From: Chara braunii
Taxonomy: Eukaryota > Streptophyta > Charophyceae > Charales > Characeae
Reading direction: 5' to 3'
NCBI GenBank assembly: GCA_003427395.1
Contig: BFEA01000457.1
Coordinates: 859,225-897,958 of the forward strand
DNA: 38,734 nt
This document shows positions 21,305 to 32,612 of this stretch, in pieces. The notes beneath the pieces were generated by a model. It ran no database searches. It worked only from the letters and a program-made list of their open reading frames with translations, and had not been told where the DNA came from. Numbering within the stretch: position 1 is the stretch's first letter; each line of letters begins with the position of its first letter. The position numbers and the translations under genes were made by a program.

Positions 21305-22892
21305 CCATACCTCTCGCGAGACCCTACGACAAGAAAGGGCCTACGTGAGGCACTACTTACCTCCACTTTATGGGAGTTGTCACCTCCCTTTGGTGGGCGT
21401 ATCCCCGCCGAGCTACCAGTCCACAGTACGAAAGCTGATCAGTTGCAATCGCAGAGGTGGACCAACCGAGGGTTTTTTTCGTTCGCTGTAGCATAGGAGG
21501 TACGTGTGGTAATACGTCTCTATCGGACCCGCACGCGAACCGACATCTTGGGGGGCTGAGGTCCCAAGCGCGACCCGTCGTCGATCGAGTAGGACGCATC
21601 CCCCACACCACGCGCACACCACTCTAAAAAACATAAAAATACAAAAACACACGCATCCACATACATATACAAAATAATACAAAACAAACAACGAGACAAC
21701 ACTCCTAGTCCCTTAGTAGCCATCTCATAACTCACCGATGCAAGAATCGGATAGGCGATGCGTGCGAGACTTAGTATAAAACCGCGCGGACGCAGGGCTA
21801 ACTCATATTTACTCGCAATGCAAGCATACATAAGCAATCGCAATGATGACGTACTATATAGTACCTCTACTCAAGCGGTCCTCGCTAATATCGAGAGTCG
21901 CATTCGACACTCAAGTGTCGGCTGACACTCGCCTTGAGGGAATAATCTCTCGACGCTGCACAACCGCCAAGTGCGGTTGAAAACCACACCCTCTTCTGCA
22001 CCTTGTGGAGAGTGGGTGGTACATAGGTTTATACCTGTGGTGGCAATCGTCTCTTATTGCCCTGGAGACCACCTCTCTCATCCAGGGTCTGGAAATTAGT
22101 CAAGGGGTTTGACTTTGACGGCTGTCACAGACTACAACGTCCAACTATCAAAATTAATAAGGAAAATCGATTAGTAAACAAATAAACATCCAACACTCAT
22201 ATATCAAATCAGGACTCGAGATACCAATAAAAGAAGACGAAATATAAACCCATCAGGTATGCAGATCGTGCGGCACATGGTTTTCATTTTCACATGCCTC
22301 CAAAGTAAGGTCCATATGCCAAGCTCGAAAAATATTAAGTTGCATAAAACACAAGTACACAGAGGAGGCAATCAAGTTGAGATAGTTTTCATTTTCACAT
22401 GCCTCCAAAGTAAGGTCCATGTAACTCACACCATGCCTCACACACTCAGCCCAAGTCATAGTTCAACTTTGCATAAACCTCATAAGTTCTTTATAATACC
22501 CTTTTTTTTTTTTTTTTAAGTCTCGTTAAAACCCTCAAAGAAACATATCAAATCTCAGGGCTAAGGCAATCAAGTTGAGATACAGGTGTAAGCAAAGTTG
22601 TGTCGTGAGCTGACGAGGCGGCGATCAACCAACTTACCTGTTATCAGTGATAACAGAACATGATCCTAGCAGGATCAAGTTGAATCTAGTCCAACTTTTG
22701 GATCGAATGTCCAAAGAGGGTCTGTATCCTAAGACAGATCAATATCCAAGCTAAGTCGTCAATGTGTGAGGATTGAATCACCATGACACGTTCTCACTCA
22801 AGACTTTCCTGATAGCCAAGCCTAGGTCTATCTGTAAGTCAGTACCCAAAGAAAGGTATACCTATGGCAGAATCTCCCTCATACAGAGTGGA
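21180..22892 (-). mobile_element. Element X copy 2: leader region
   Basis: Reverse-strand counterpart of 11553-13216, including the stem-loop at 22638-22656 and the GT-rich (here AC on +) tract near 21640-21690. A T-run of about 18 lies at 22502-22519. Compared with copy 1 it carries a 105-bp tandem duplication at about 22275-22490, so the word 'ttttcacatgcctccaaag' occurs twice (near 22290 and 22396), against once in copy 1. Confidence 0.6.
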
Positions 22893-22907
22893 TCGTCAGA
22901 GTCGCCA
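22893..22907 (-). promoter_or_regulatory. Putative primer-binding site of element X copy 2
   Basis: On the - strand TGGCGACTCTGACGA lies two bases after the TTTTGACA end of the LTR-like block, as in copy 1. Two or so bases differ from copy 1 at its distal end. Confidence 0.5.
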
Positions 22908-22909
22908 CC

Positions 22910-23462
22910 TGTCAAAATATAATCTATCTCCTCTAAACTAGGAAAATTTCGGTAGCGCTTCCCGTAGAAAAATCGTCTTTCCAAAAACAAAAACAATCTT
23001 CAACCTTCCAAAGTCAAATTTTGTCTAACTCCCTGAATTAGCAAAAATTTGGGCAGCACTCCCTTTACAAAAGGAGACTTCCCAGATTTTTACTAAGCCA
23101 TATATCAAAATCAAATAAGTTGAACTTTTAAAAGTCAAATTTTGACTAACTCCATATATTTGCAGAAATTTCGGCAGCGCTTCCCGTAGAGAAAGTAGGT
23201 TCCCAAAATTTATACAAAGCTAAGTTCAGAAATTTGATTTCTCAAGGTCAATTTTTTCCAACTCCCTGAATTAGCAAAAGTTTGGGCAGCACTCCCTTTA
23301 GAAAAGAAGACTCCACATATTTTTATTAAGTCATATATAAAAGTCAGACGAACTGAACTTTGAAAAGACAAAATTTAACTAACTCCTTGGTTTTGTAGAA
23401 ATTTCCGCAGCGCTTCCCGTAGAGAAAGTGACTTTCCAAGATTTATACAATGCTAAGTACAA
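22910..23462 (-). mobile_element. Element X copy 2: LTR-like block, distal part
   Basis: Matches 10950-11532 of copy 1 in reverse, with the A-B alternating repeats (A-unit words at 22955, 23179 and 23410). It breaks off where the gypsy element begins; the rest of the block resumes at 32328. Confidence 0.65.
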
Positions 23463-24501
23463 TGCACGGAACATGAATATGGACGAAGCACAAAAATCCA
23501 GAATGCAAAATCACACTGAAGTCTAAGTAGTCAAAGCCAAAGCAGATAGCACATGGAACCGAGTAACCGTCCCATTGAGAATGATACAGAAGAATCGTGA
23601 GTCAATGTTCATGCCCAACAGGGCAACACCAATAGCATAACCCAAATGTAGCTCTCTCTTGTGAATGGCGTCAGGTGCCCTATCTACTCTACAGCCTAAC
23701 CTATAACTACAGCAATGAAAGCAACTAGACAACTTAACTACCAGCGAGTGATGATGTCAACACCAATGCCGACCTCCACCTCCACCAGGTACGTGTCCTC
23801 TTCACCTACACTCTCCCTTATACCCACACAGCGTCATTCACCTCCGAAGAACCACCTTCGCCCACACCTCCCCTGCACCCTCATCCGGCCCGGCTATGGC
23901 CGCCAGTGCCCTGTGTGCAGGCAGCGCCCTACCGCCTAGCGCTGCCGTCCTGCCCTCTGCCTTAGCGCAGCGCGGCATGCATGCAAAGGAGCAGCGTGCC
24001 GGCCTTGCTCGCAATGGCCCAGATTGTTGCCCACTCGCCCTGCTTGCTTATATGCCAGTGCAGCGTGTGGGCGGCCTCCCTTCAACCTGCAACCGGGACC
24101 CAGAGGTTGAACCAAGGCCGATACAGTTGGGGCCCGGGGGATGCAGTTGCACCTCTTTTGTCAAGGCCTGCGACCATATTCAGATAGTGGGCCGATTTCC
24201 TTTTTGGCATTTTCAGCCTCTATACCCAGCGTGCATTGTCGGCCTCACGTTCAAGTACCCAGGGCCTAACTAACTCAGAGGCCCTGGGTTTTCAACATTT
24301 GCTGAAATCCGAGACTCGGTGCACTCCAACCAACTGGCGTGCTGCAATTGTATGGACCCCACTTCGTGAAATGTATGCACAGAGGGCTCTTGTTGATTTG
24401 CTGGCCCGCCTTCACTTAGGGCGGGCACGAGGCTTGTTGGGGCCTTAGCCCAAAACATGTACATCATGGCAAGGCCCCTTCTTGAGGGCTCATTCCTCAC
24501 A
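23463..24501 (-). repeat. Ty3/gypsy element, 3' LTR
   Basis: On the - strand it starts TGTGAGGAATGAG and ends TTCCGTGCA, with TG...CA ends. It matches 31662-32327 closely over about 660 bp but has 371 extra bases (23925-24295). The extra segment ends in a perfect 11-bp hairpin (24257-24267 with 24279-24289, acccagggcct and its complement). No clear target duplication flanks the element: 'tacaa' on the left against 'ataat' on the right. Confidence 0.85.
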
Positions 24502-24516
24502 TTCCATCCCCCTTAG
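24502..24516 (-). promoter_or_regulatory. Polypurine tract of the gypsy element
   Basis: On the - strand, TAAGGGGGATGGAA ends directly at the TGTGAG start of the 3' LTR. This is where plus-strand priming is expected in an LTR element. Confidence 0.75.
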
Positions 24517-24538
24517 CTTTGAAAGTCCACTGAGATGC

Positions 24539-27500
24539 TTACTTCGCAGGTGCCTTCCCTTTCAGCTTCCTTTCATATTCTGCCACCACCTGAGGAGCTG
24601 TCTCAATCAGTTCCTCTCTGGTAAACCACCGATCTTCGTTGGGATCCGTGTGATGTCTGAATCTTACGCGATATTTTCTCTTGGGCTTAGGAGGTTTTCC
24701 TTGACCCAACGGCTTTGCAACAGGCATGTCCCGGTGATCCACAATGTCATCGATGTCGACTTGTCCATCCATGGTTGGGGGCAACATCGATCTCCTGGAA
24801 GGGAATTGATCAGTCTCAGCGAAAGGTGCAAGCTTTAAGGCATGAAAGACTGGGTGAGTGCGTAGGTGTCCAGGGACACGAATGACATAAGTGGGACCAT
24901 CCATCTCATCTCCCACTATATCTAGAACTTCCCAGGGACCAAAGTATTGAGGCATTTGTTTGCGAGAGATTCCGAATTCCTGTCCTAGCTCGCTAGCCTT
25001 GACCCAGACACGTTCCCCTACCTGAAATGTGGACTGTCTACGATGTTGATTCTCAAAAGCAATCATTGCTTGCTGAGCTTTCTTCATGTGCTCGACAGCT
25101 TCTTGCCGCAACTTCCTACACTGCACACCATATTCCAGTGTGCCTGGGGTTGCGGCAGGTCGGTTTTCATGTAGGAGGAAGTCTAACGCGGATCTAGGCT
25201 TCCATCCCAAGTGTAGCTGGTTAGGACTTACGCCGGTGCTGCTGTGCACAACATTGTTGTACAGACAAGCGATGAGTGGCAACTTCTCATCCCAATCATC
25301 TTGGCTGGGCTTGATGTAATGCCTCAGCAAGTGTTGTACAACTCTATTCATCTGTTCGGCTTGTCCGTTGGCTTCGGGATGATTCCCTGAAGTCATCTGA
25401 AGTTGACTGCCCATTTGTTCCGCAGTCTTCTTCTATAGCTCACTTGTGAATTGGACGTCTCTATCACTAACTGTAGTCTTTGGTAAACCAAAGTCCCGCA
25501 CCCAGTTGTCCTTAAACAACTGGATGACATGGTCAGTCCTTGCACTTTCTGGCATGGCAACTAGTCTAGCATACTTGGTGAATCGGTCTATGATGAAGAA
25601 GATGTGCCTTTTACCACTCCTGCTAGTTACCAGAGTGTCCATGAAATCCATGGAAACACTCTGTCCTGGACCAGCGGGAATAGGTAAGGGCTTAAGCAAC
25701 CCAAGCGGTGCTTGAGTTCGCAGCTTGTCCCGCTGACAAACCTGACAGGTTTCTAAGTATTTTTTTGCGTCATCGAACATCCCAGGCCACCAAAATCATT
25801 GTACTAGATTAACACTCATTTTCATGTAGCCAAAGTGTCCCGTTGCGTCATGGCATTCTCCTAAAAACAAACTACGCAAAGGTTCACTAGATGGAACTAC
25901 TAGTCTCTTTATTCCGGCCTTATCAAGATAAAGAAGCACGTCCACCATCACAAACTCACTTTCTGTGACCTTATCTTTTGCCTGAAGTTTGCGAATGATG
26001 TCCATCATGACAGGGTCTTCTTGATAGGCGTCCACCAACGATTGAGTTATTTCGTAAGATATGCCAAAGTCAGAAACTAACGCACCTAGGTAATCCGCTC
26101 TACGGGATAGCGCATCTGCAACCTTGTTGTACTCCCCCTTCAGATACTCAAGCTTGAAGTCATATTGATGTATGACCTCAATCCATCGCTTGAGTGCATC
26201 AGAAAGAGTCGGTTGAGTCTTGATCCATTTGAGGGTCTGATGATCAGTAGAAGAATCTTCGCAATAGGAAGTGTCTCCAATGGATAAGTGCTTTGTATGG
26301 AGCATAGAGTTCCCTTTCATAGGTGGACTTTGCCAACTTCTTTTATGGCATCTTCTTGCTCATGTACTCAATCGGTCTCAACTTTTTCCCATCCTGTTGA
26401 GCCAACATTGCGCCAATGCCGTATTGGCTTGCGTCAGTGGTCACTAGAATGACTTCTGAGGATTGGGAACCATGAGAACCTCATGATTCAGGAGTGCATG
26501 CTTCAATCTCTTGAGAGCAGCCTCGCACTCATCACTCTAGTCCCATGGTGTGTCAAGTCGAGTTAGATCAGTCAAAGAAGAGGCGACTGTAGAATAGTTC
26601 TTTACAAAGTTCCTATAGTAGCCGCACATTCCTAAGAATGATCTGACCTCAGTGACTGTCTTAGGTCATGGCCAGTCTCGAATACTAACCACCTTCGCAT
26701 CTTCCGGCCTAATTCCCTCCGCGGATACTTCATGACTCAAGTATAGTATCTTTGTGCGTCCGAGCTCACACTTCCCTAAGTTGACCTTATACTTGTGGTG
26801 TCGCAGGAGTGAGAGTACAGTCTCAACGTGTTGTGCGTGCTCCTCGGCAGACTTACTAAAGATCAGAATGTCGTCGAGATAGACCACGACAAACTTATCT
26901 TAATGGTCATGGAAGATCTGATTCATAGCGTGCTGGAATGTACCCGGCGCATTACAAAAACCGAAAGGCATCACTACGAACTCATACAGACCATAACGAG
27001 TCTGAAAAGTTGTCTTGTGTTGGTCCTCAGGTCTTATTGCGATCTGGTGATATCCGGATTTCAAGTCTATCTTNNTATAGTACTTGCATCCCTGCACCCT
27101 ATCCAATAGGTCGTCTATGCGAGGTAGAGGCTCTGCGTTTTTCAGAGTGATGGCATTGAGGCTCCTATAATCAATGCAAATCCTCAAAGTACCCCCCTTC
27201 TTCGGTACGAATAGTACGGGTGATCTGTAAGGGGAAGTACTAGGCTGAATCCAACCCTTGTCTGTCAGCTCCTTAAGCTGTCGCCGAAGTTCATCTAACT
27301 TGGCGGGGGCCATCTTATAGATCCTTCCCTTTGGGGTCTTACTCCCTGGAATGATTTTTATAGCGTGGACAACTTCCCTTTCAACAACTCCTGTGGGCTC
27401 CTCGAACAGATCAGGGAACTTAGCAACGATGCGTTCTATCTGTGGGGGTGTTTTTACCGCCTCCCCCTTCTCAGAGACATAAACAAGGTACATACCCTCC

Positions 27501-28213
27501 TCTTCGTTTTGCTTGTAGTAATTGTAGAACGCTGATGCGCACAAACAATCATATGTATCTATAATACTACTGGCCTTGAACTTAGTCAATCTGACGGTTC
27601 GGCCATCGGGCAACTTATGCTTGAGCACCTTCTTATCCCAGTCGAACTGGGGCTTACCAACTTCGAAGTAGTACATGCCTAATAATATGTCAAATGGTAA
27701 GTCGTCACTAACCAAAAACGAGATCTTATGGTTAAGCTCACCTCCTCCATACGAGAAGGTACAAACTACGTCCTTGATGTAGTCTGTTACAATCATGCGC
27801 TCCTTGTTGGCCAAAGTAGATGCTACTGGTCTACTAAGGTGTCGTACCCGGTCCTGTAGGTGCAGCCTTTCCAAACAGTCGCGACTTATGTAATTCCGCG
27901 TGGAGCCTATGTTTATGAAGGCACCACATTTGCGGCCTCCTACATCGACCTCCACCACGAAATGTTCCCCTCTAGGACCTTTCCTTAGCGCCACCAAAGA
28001 CTCACGAGGGTCCTTGTTTGACCACTCACTCTCTAAGTCTTCTAAAGCTTCAGACACATCTAACATACAGAGCATAGTTTGGTCTAATTGTGTCTGCGGG
28101 GTGACTAAGGGGTCATAAGCCTTGGCCTTGATATGAAGTGGGGAGGGTATCAATCCCACTTCATCTTGAGTAGAAGCAGTTATTACTTCCACTGGCCTCA
28201 CGTGTTTCCCGAG
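24539..28213 (-). pseudogene. pol: Ty3/gypsy pol: protease, RT, RNase H, integrase, chromodomain
   Basis: Protease near 27960-27830 has IGSTRNYIS, but the catalytic Asp codon is AAC (Asn) at 27911-27913. RT has [30 protein letters not shown] and an intact YLDD (about 26881-26870). RNase H (26480-26100) contains TDASQYGIG and KVADALSRR and is disturbed by two compensating frameshifts. Integrase has H-x4-H, C-x2-C and D (25648), D (25465), E (25357) with a DX35E spacing. Next come a GPY/F-like stretch and a chromodomain (24682-24542, KYRVRF, DRWFTREEL, VAEYE). Apart from the RNase H stretch everything lies in one frame, cut by TAA 26902, TGA 26668, TAG 26539, TGA 25798, TAG 25435 and another stop in RNase H. 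Two n's fall in the RT at 27074-27075. Confidence 0.9.
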
Positions 28214-28216
28214 CTA
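28214..28216 (-). other. In-frame TAG between gag zinc knuckle and protease
   Basis: The knuckle and pol share one frame, separated only by this amber codon about 18 codons after the knuckle. It could be a programmed readthrough stop or another decay mutation; the bases after it (CTCGGG) match neither the CARYYA nor the GGA-type contexts I know. Confidence 0.6.
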
Positions 28217-28767
28217 GAAGCCTGGGGATAAGTTGCATCCAGCAACCTTTTGCGTAACCTTAGCGTTCTGACACTTGTACTGCGAGTGTCCGTATTGCCC
28301 GCAATTGATACAAGCGCCACACGTTCGGCGGTCACGCCACACGTCTTGATCAAGACCTGCCTTAACCCATTCAGCCTAGTTGGTCTGATTGGAGGCGGCC
28401 TTCCTTTGACCCCTTGGTTGACCCTTCCCTCGGCCACCGGCCTTAACCTTTACTACTGCGGCGAAGGTGCTACCCTCAGCTACCTCCTCGCCGTCATACT
28501 CAGAATAGTCCACCAGGTCAGAGAGTTCGTCGATCCAACAGAAAAATTGTCGCCGAATTCCAATAACTTTTCATTTTGATGTCCAACTTATTTAGGCCAC
28601 AAGGGCTATGACCAACTGGTGATAACAGGTCTTCAGCTGTGTTCAACTACTTCCCAACATTATCAACTTTCATCTCAACTATTCCATCATGGTTTCCTAC
28701 AGGTTTCCAACTTTAGTCTTTATTCTTCAACATGGTTTCGTATAGGTGTCCAACTTTTTCTCCAACA

Positions 28768-28816
<49 letters not shown>

Positions 28817-28827
28817 TAATAACATTA

Positions 28828-28890
<63 letters not shown>

Positions 28891-30358
28891 AAAAGAGAGA
28901 GAGATGCAATATGAACAGCAAACATACAAGGAATGCAGTTTTTCAACACGATTGGGAAGTGGGTGCCACTTACGCCAGAATATGGCAACATCGTCTTTGT
29001 ATATAGCTCCCACTTCCCAACGAGTCTCAGTTTAAGTCCCATCGGACTCAACCATCATCAACTTCGTCCCCTTGTTCTTCCACTCCTGGGGACTCTTCTT
29101 CTTCGAGTTATTCTAAGAGGTAGGTTGAGCATTGCCTAGCGTGGCCTCCAAATCTAAGGTTTTCCTAGACAAGGATCAGGCTCTCAACGGTAGCCGTAAG
29201 CTCTTTAACCGATTTGAACTTTTATTGGTCCAGTTTGTTTAGGACATTAGTGGCCTTTTGTGCGTCATGCGGGTTATGCCATCGAGCTTCTACCATTTCC
29301 CGGCCTTGATAACTACACCATCTAACCATTTGGTTGCCTTACCCTCGAGGTAAGATGCCGCAGTTACCACTTCATCCTCCAGCAAGGTCCTCTTTGCCTT
29401 CACTCAAACCGGGACCGTTCTCAACCATGTGTTGAGTTCTTCGCCTTTTCCCTCACCTGAGAAGGCAAGGGGCGGTTTCATTAGGGTCTTAGGATACCAT
29501 TGACCCTGCGGCTGCCCAGATTGCTGAACAGGTTGTTGCGGTGGTGTAGCTCCCACCGCTGGACCCGAAGAAGAAGATGCAACAGTCTGTAAGACTGCTG
29601 CAGACGTACGACTTGGTTGTGTGCCAGCCTGAACCGGAAACGGGCCTGACATCGCCGATAACGGCAACGGCGACTGTGCTGGTGGCCTAAATCCTGGCCT
29701 TGTCAAAATGTCCAGGATCTGGTCCAAATTGCTCTGCATGAAGTCCAACCTGCTGTCCACGTGCGCATGCAGCGACAACATGTTGTTCTTCAACATTTTC
29801 AGGGGTTCAGACAGACCTGATTCGTCCAATCCCTCTAACTCAGCCTTGTCAGCCTGTAACGTATCAAGCCTGGCCGCTCTATTCTTTATCTCTCTCCCTA
29901 TCGGTAGCTTCCTTCAGATCCCTCTCTAACTTTTCGCGAAGCCTTTCGACCTGTTGGAGCTCTAGAAGCTCCCTGCCGCGTCGGGTCAACGAGCTGAACT
30001 CTGAGCCCGCCATTTGACTTGTAGACTGACCAGAACTCATTGAACCGGATGTGTCCTGAGGCATTCCAAACTGGGTCGCATTGCCCCCAAACGACGACTG
30101 GGTTGCATTGGTCCCAGAGGAAGACACAGCAGAGGCTGCGCCGTTAGCCATTGTTGCTGCTCTGGTTGTGGCAGCCTCTCTAGCTGCTGCGTTTGCTACC
30201 TCTGTTGCTGCTGCTAGAGCACGGGTTCTACGTTCAACACGAAGCCGTCTTTCGTCTCCCGGTTGTAGTGCCTGGAACACGTGCGGGACCCTAAGTGCTT
30301 CAACACGTGTTAGTCTCCTGTCGTCAAGTCCACCCTTATCGGGGTCTAATCCGCTCAT
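28217..30358 (-). pseudogene. gag: Ty3/gypsy gag with CCHC zinc knuckle, broken
   Basis: The ATG at 30358 opens a 159-codon frame with an Ala/Arg-rich and then Glu/Arg-rich, likely coiled N-terminus. After a frameshift (29829-29404) come a Pro/Gln-rich linker and the start of a retrotransposon gag domain (PPLAFSGEGKGEELNTWL). This continues past a stop as LLEDEVVTAASYLEGKATKWLDG. A CX2CX4HX4C zinc knuckle (CINCGQYGHSQYKC) sits at 28312-28271, in the pol frame. A microsatellite-bearing stretch (28565-29045) interrupts the region between gag domain and knuckle. Several stops and frame changes; not functional. Gag would form the particle and bind the element RNA. Confidence 0.8.
28565..29045. 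repeat. Expanded GA microsatellite and minisatellite within gag
   Basis: Two (GA)n runs (28772-28812 and 28831-28904) are separated by 'atggtaataacattaacg'. On the left, 'catggtttc.ta.aggt.tccaacttt' is repeated at 28688 and 28731. On the right is a perfect 12-bp inverted pair, ttgggaagtggg (28952-28963) and its complement (29009-29020). None of this fits gag coding sequence, so it is probably an insertion or local expansion. Confidence 0.7.
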
Positions 30359-31655
30359 GAGTTAGGCAGACATTATCTGCACTAGAACCCCCAAATGGAA
30401 TCCTACCACAGCATGTGTCTGACCGACACTTAATTTTCTATAAATAGTTGTGTCCGGCAGGTCCCCTACTGTACCGTTCAAGTGGTATATCTACAACATT
30501 CACACAGATTGTCTACATAGTCTAGATGCACTCTGATTGGTTCACTTACAACAGCACTATATAGAACTGGCTATGGTAGTATACCTAAGTCCTACTCTAG
30601 TCTATTTGTGAGGTGTTAGCAGTCTGTCCACCAACTAATCAAGAGTACAAAATGACCATGTAACAGATGTATGATTGATGGGTATGGTTATGTATACAGT
30701 TGAGCATCAATTGGAATCTACCCTTCCCCTCAATCCAACCATCCGGATAGCATCATTAAGCAAAGCAGTGTTTTCGTGTGTGTATCGGCCCACCCCTGTG
30801 CCCAAGTCAGAGCCAAATAAGCCAGCCAGCCCACTCTTATTTACCCTCGTACGGAAACGAGCCTTACATCTGGATGATCTGGCTGATCAGGAGGATTATT
30901 AAGAGTGCCCCCATCTCTTCAGGAATTCTTTAACGTCGCAGTCTGGACGACGATCACAACCAGAATCATTCCGAGTACCCAACCAGAAATGTTTATAGAC
31001 GGTCTGGTAAGCGTCTCATACAAGGTTGGCACACTTGACGAGACTTCTATTTGAGCGCAGCAAGTGCCAAACAGGACAGCAGCCATCGCATGCGTGCACT
31101 ACTCCCTGGGGGTTGGCTTGGTGATTGTGACCCAGTGCTTTGACCAGGGCCCTTCAACGACACCGCTCTTTCTCCTTCCAGATGTTTCCGGGAAGATTGT
31201 CGTCTCTCAAGGTAGCGCGCTCACGACACCTCACCAAGTGGAGGACTCTCAAGTTGGACTCTCTTCCTCACAGGAAGAAGAGATTGAGAAGGTAAATAAG
31301 GTAAGGGATCAACATACCTCGAGATAGCTGCCCCCAACCAAAGATTTTCTCACCAATTGAGCTGATGTTGCATTTAATGATCGGTCATGACCTCGGTACC
31401 ACCCACAACGAAATGCAGTGCCACCTTAGTCCAATGCCACATCAGCATGCTCTCATCATCAATCAAACATTCCACCTGTCACCACGGCTATTAATGTCGC
31501 TTGTAGCCTTTCGGCGCATCCCTCTCTACTCGGGGCGTGCTTCTATGAATGGCCTGACGTCACAAGTACCAACCGCGAAGAAGCATCATCAACGCACCAA
31601 GTCTGTATAACGCCAGCATGCCGAAGGTAAGTGGCGAATCACACCAACTCCGATA
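30359..31655 (-). other. Gypsy 5' leader between primer site and gag
   Basis: About 1.3 kb without a gene I can recognise. Short frames are present but carry no motif. As the untranslated leader of the element it would hold the packaging signal and possible splice sites; I cannot identify these. Confidence 0.5.
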
Positions 31656-31658
31656 CCA
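31644..31658 (-). promoter_or_regulatory. Primer-binding site of the gypsy element (tRNA-iMet-like)
   Basis: On the - strand TGGTATCGGAGTTGG begins three bases after the 5' LTR end. Its first eleven bases differ by one from TGGTATCAGAG, the usual plant initiator-Met primer site. Confidence 0.7.
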
Positions 31659-31661
31659 AAT

Positions 31662-32327
31662 TGCAAGGAATATGAATATGGACGAAGCACAGAAATCCAG
31701 AATGCAAAATCACACTAAAGTCCAAGTAGTTAAAGCCAAAGCAGATAGCACATGGAACCGAGTAACCATCCTATTGCGATGATACAGAAGAATCGTGAGT
31801 CAATGTCCATGCCCAACGGGCAACACCAACAGCATAACCCAAATGTAGCTCTCTCTTGTGAATGGCGCCAGGCGCCATATCTACTTTACAGCCTAGCCTA
31901 CAACTATAGCAATGAAAGCAACCAGACAACTTGACTACCATGAAATGATGACGTCAACACCAATGCCGACCTCCACCTCCACTAGGTACGTGTCCTCTTC
32001 ACCCACACTCTCCCTTATACCCACACAACGTCATTCACCTCCGAAGAACCACCTTCGCCCTCACCTCCCCTGCACCCTCATGCGGCCCGGCTATGGCCAC
32101 CAGTGCCCTGTGTGCGGGCAGCATTTGCTGAAATCCGAGACTCGGTGCACTCCAACCAACTGGCGTGCTGCAACTGTATGGACCCCACTTCGTGAAATGT
32201 ATGCACAGAGGGCTCTTGTTAATTTGCTGGCCTGCCTTCACTTAGGGCGGGCACGAGGCTTGTTGGGACCTTAGCCTAGAACATATACATCATTGCAAGG
32301 CCCTTTCTTGAGGGCTCATTCCTCACA
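31662..32327 (-). repeat. Ty3/gypsy element, 5' LTR
   Basis: TG...CA ends; closely matches the 3' LTR except that it lacks the 371-bp segment at 23925-24295. The exact word at 31919-31950 reappears at the far right end of the window, behind a sequencing adapter. Confidence 0.88.
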
Positions 32328-32612
32328 ATAATAACATATCCAAGAAAATGCAAAAATTGACCTAGGTAAAAATAAACTTAGCTAAAAAAATGCAGGAATT
32401 GAAACTAACTTTTATGGCTCTAGCACGTGGCGAGCATCTAAAGCAACTACCTATCAAAATGAAACTCAGACTAAGTAGTGATCTCACCCAGCCACATGCA
32501 AGCCAAACCATAAAGGTAAGTACTCTCACCATCCCCAAGTTAACCTGGACAAACAATAGTTTGTAGCCTCTCAATGATTTATCCATTTATAGCCAACTTA
32601 CATAGGGCATAA

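Larger units (their letters stand above)
23463..32327 (-). mobile_element. Ty3/gypsy chromovirus, complete but inactivated, nested in element X
   Basis: Order on the - strand: 5' LTR (32327-31662), primer-binding site, 1.3-kb leader, gag, zinc knuckle, protease, RT, RNase H, integrase, GPY/F module, chromodomain, polypurine tract, 3' LTR. Protease before RT, and integrase after RNase H, define Ty3/gypsy; the chromodomain places it among the chromoviruses. It lies inside the LTR-like block of X copy 2, in the same orientation as X, and is therefore younger than that copy. Confidence 0.88.

Noticed and set aside
24236-24448. Short frames within the gypsy LTR
   Set aside because: They lie inside LTR sequence present twice; no coding evidence.
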